A stretch of DNA of 5,447 nucleotides, from contig JACMRP010000027.1 in NCBI GenBank assembly GCA_014376325.1, positions 1 through 5,447 of the forward strand, given 5' to 3'. The position numbers and the translations under genes are program-made. Under the pieces are notes generated by a model. It did not search any database. It saw only the letters and a list, made by a program, of their open reading frames with translations, and was not told where the DNA came from. The DNA comes from Pseudobdellovibrionaceae bacterium. GTDB lineage: Bacteria > Bdellovibrionota > Bdellovibrionia > Bdellovibrionales > Bdellovibrionaceae. Shown here piece after piece: positions 5,111 through 5,447 of the stretch; positions within the stretch are counted from its first letter, which is position 1; the number at the start of each line of letters is the position of its first letter.

Positions 5111-5447
5111 TTATTCGCACCAAGATTTAGGGGTCACCACTTTGGTGATCTCATTCGCGCGCATGTATAAAAAATCATTGCCCACGCTGAGCTTCAATCT
5201 TTGGGTCCTTTGCGAAATTGAAGTCACGGTTTGAACCTGCGCGAAACCTTCAGAATCAGTTTGCGAAATTCCGTTACTGCCCTTTAATGTCCAGGACATT
5301 GCCCTGCGCGCGATGGGCGTCTGATCTGCGCGATCAATACCTACCGAAACGGTACCTTCAGAATCTCGACATAAAAGTTGCACGTTGATGACTGTAAAAT
5401 ACAATCGTCGGCAATTGTGCGACGTCGAATATCCATAGCCGGCCTCA
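5111..5447 (-). CDS. Partial hypothetical protein, possible Ig-like or beta-sandwich domain
   Basis: The frame is open from the stop at 5111-5113 to the right edge, so the N-terminus lies outside the window; 111 residues are visible. The only early start codon is a TTG at 5404 with no convincing ribosome binding site, and the codons upstream of it (reading EAGYGYSTSHNCRR) stay open, so the true start is probably further right. The visible part is rich in Val/Thr/Ser with beta-strand character (YFTVINVQLLC, RAMSWTLKG, GFAQVQTVT, RLKLSVG). The motif TDSEGFAQV resembles the D-x-x-G turn of carboxypeptidase-regulatory or Ig-like domains. Cys residues occur near the start of the visible part and next to last, which could suit an exported protein with a disulfide. 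No family is recognised. It is convergent with the beta-barrel gene, with one base between the stops. Confidence 0.55.
   Translation of the reverse strand, partial: EAGYGYSTSHNCRRLYFTVINVQLLCRDSEGTVSVGIDRADQTPIARRAMSWTLKGSNGISQTDSEGFAQVQTVTSISQRTQRLKLSVGNDFLYMRANEITKVVTPKSWCE

Noticed and set aside
5132..5150. Hairpin around TCACCA-CTT-TGGTGA after the beta-barrel gene, as a terminator
   Set aside because: It lies within the opposite coding region and has no following T-run; TTGGTG can also pair with CACCAA at 5118-5123, so the hairpin is not unique.
1..5447. Mobile element, CRISPR array, toxin-antitoxin or phage-defence system
   Set aside because: No transposase, integrase, terminal repeats, regularly spaced repeats or known defence domains are visible; recQ alone is a housekeeping repair gene here.

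Overview
The window looks like an ordinary chromosomal stretch of a Gram-negative bacterium with balanced base composition. The Gram-negative reading rests on a predicted secreted beta-barrel ending in Phe and a membrane-anchored lytic transglycosylase. The overall style suggests a Bdellovibrio-like predator or another delta/gamma-type proteobacterium: many small compact genes, a YheU-family gene, a GreA-like factor beginning MDK, and a receiver-like/cyclic-nucleotide-binding fusion. That placement is an inference from remembered family resemblance, not from a search.

Layout, left to right. At 5-775 (+) is a membrane-anchored SLT-type lytic transglycosylase. It meets tail-to-tail, with an 11-base overlap, a RecQ-type helicase at 765-2303 (-). 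That RecQ has the helicase core, the zinc module and an HRDC domain, but a low-complexity Lys/Ser linker where the winged helix would be. A 135-base divergent gap leads to a GreA/GreB-like elongation-factor relative (+), best started at the TTG at 2439. Its stop codon directly abuts the stop of a minus-strand gene at 2919-3671, which encodes a degenerate receiver joined to a cyclic-nucleotide-binding domain. That gene has its own strong sigma70-like promoter and a short leader that can form a hairpin next to the ribosome binding site. Upstream of it, also on the minus strand, is a two-gene operon: a small conserved protein with a coiled-coil N-terminus (4091-4336), then a UPF0270/YheU-family protein (3826-4089). 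A divergent 122-base gap carrying two direct repeats leads to a secreted beta-barrel protein (4459-5109, +). This ends one base from the stop of a partial minus-strand gene that runs off the right edge.

No mobile element, CRISPR array, tRNA or rRNA was seen. The genes do not form one obvious pathway: they cover cell-wall cleavage, DNA repair, RNA polymerase modulation, nucleotide sensing and the outer membrane. I see no clear new defence or mobile system. The points most worth a second look are the pseudo-receiver/CNB fusion with its structured leader, the winged-helix-less RecQ, and the fact that all three convergent gene pairs have essentially no intergenic space.
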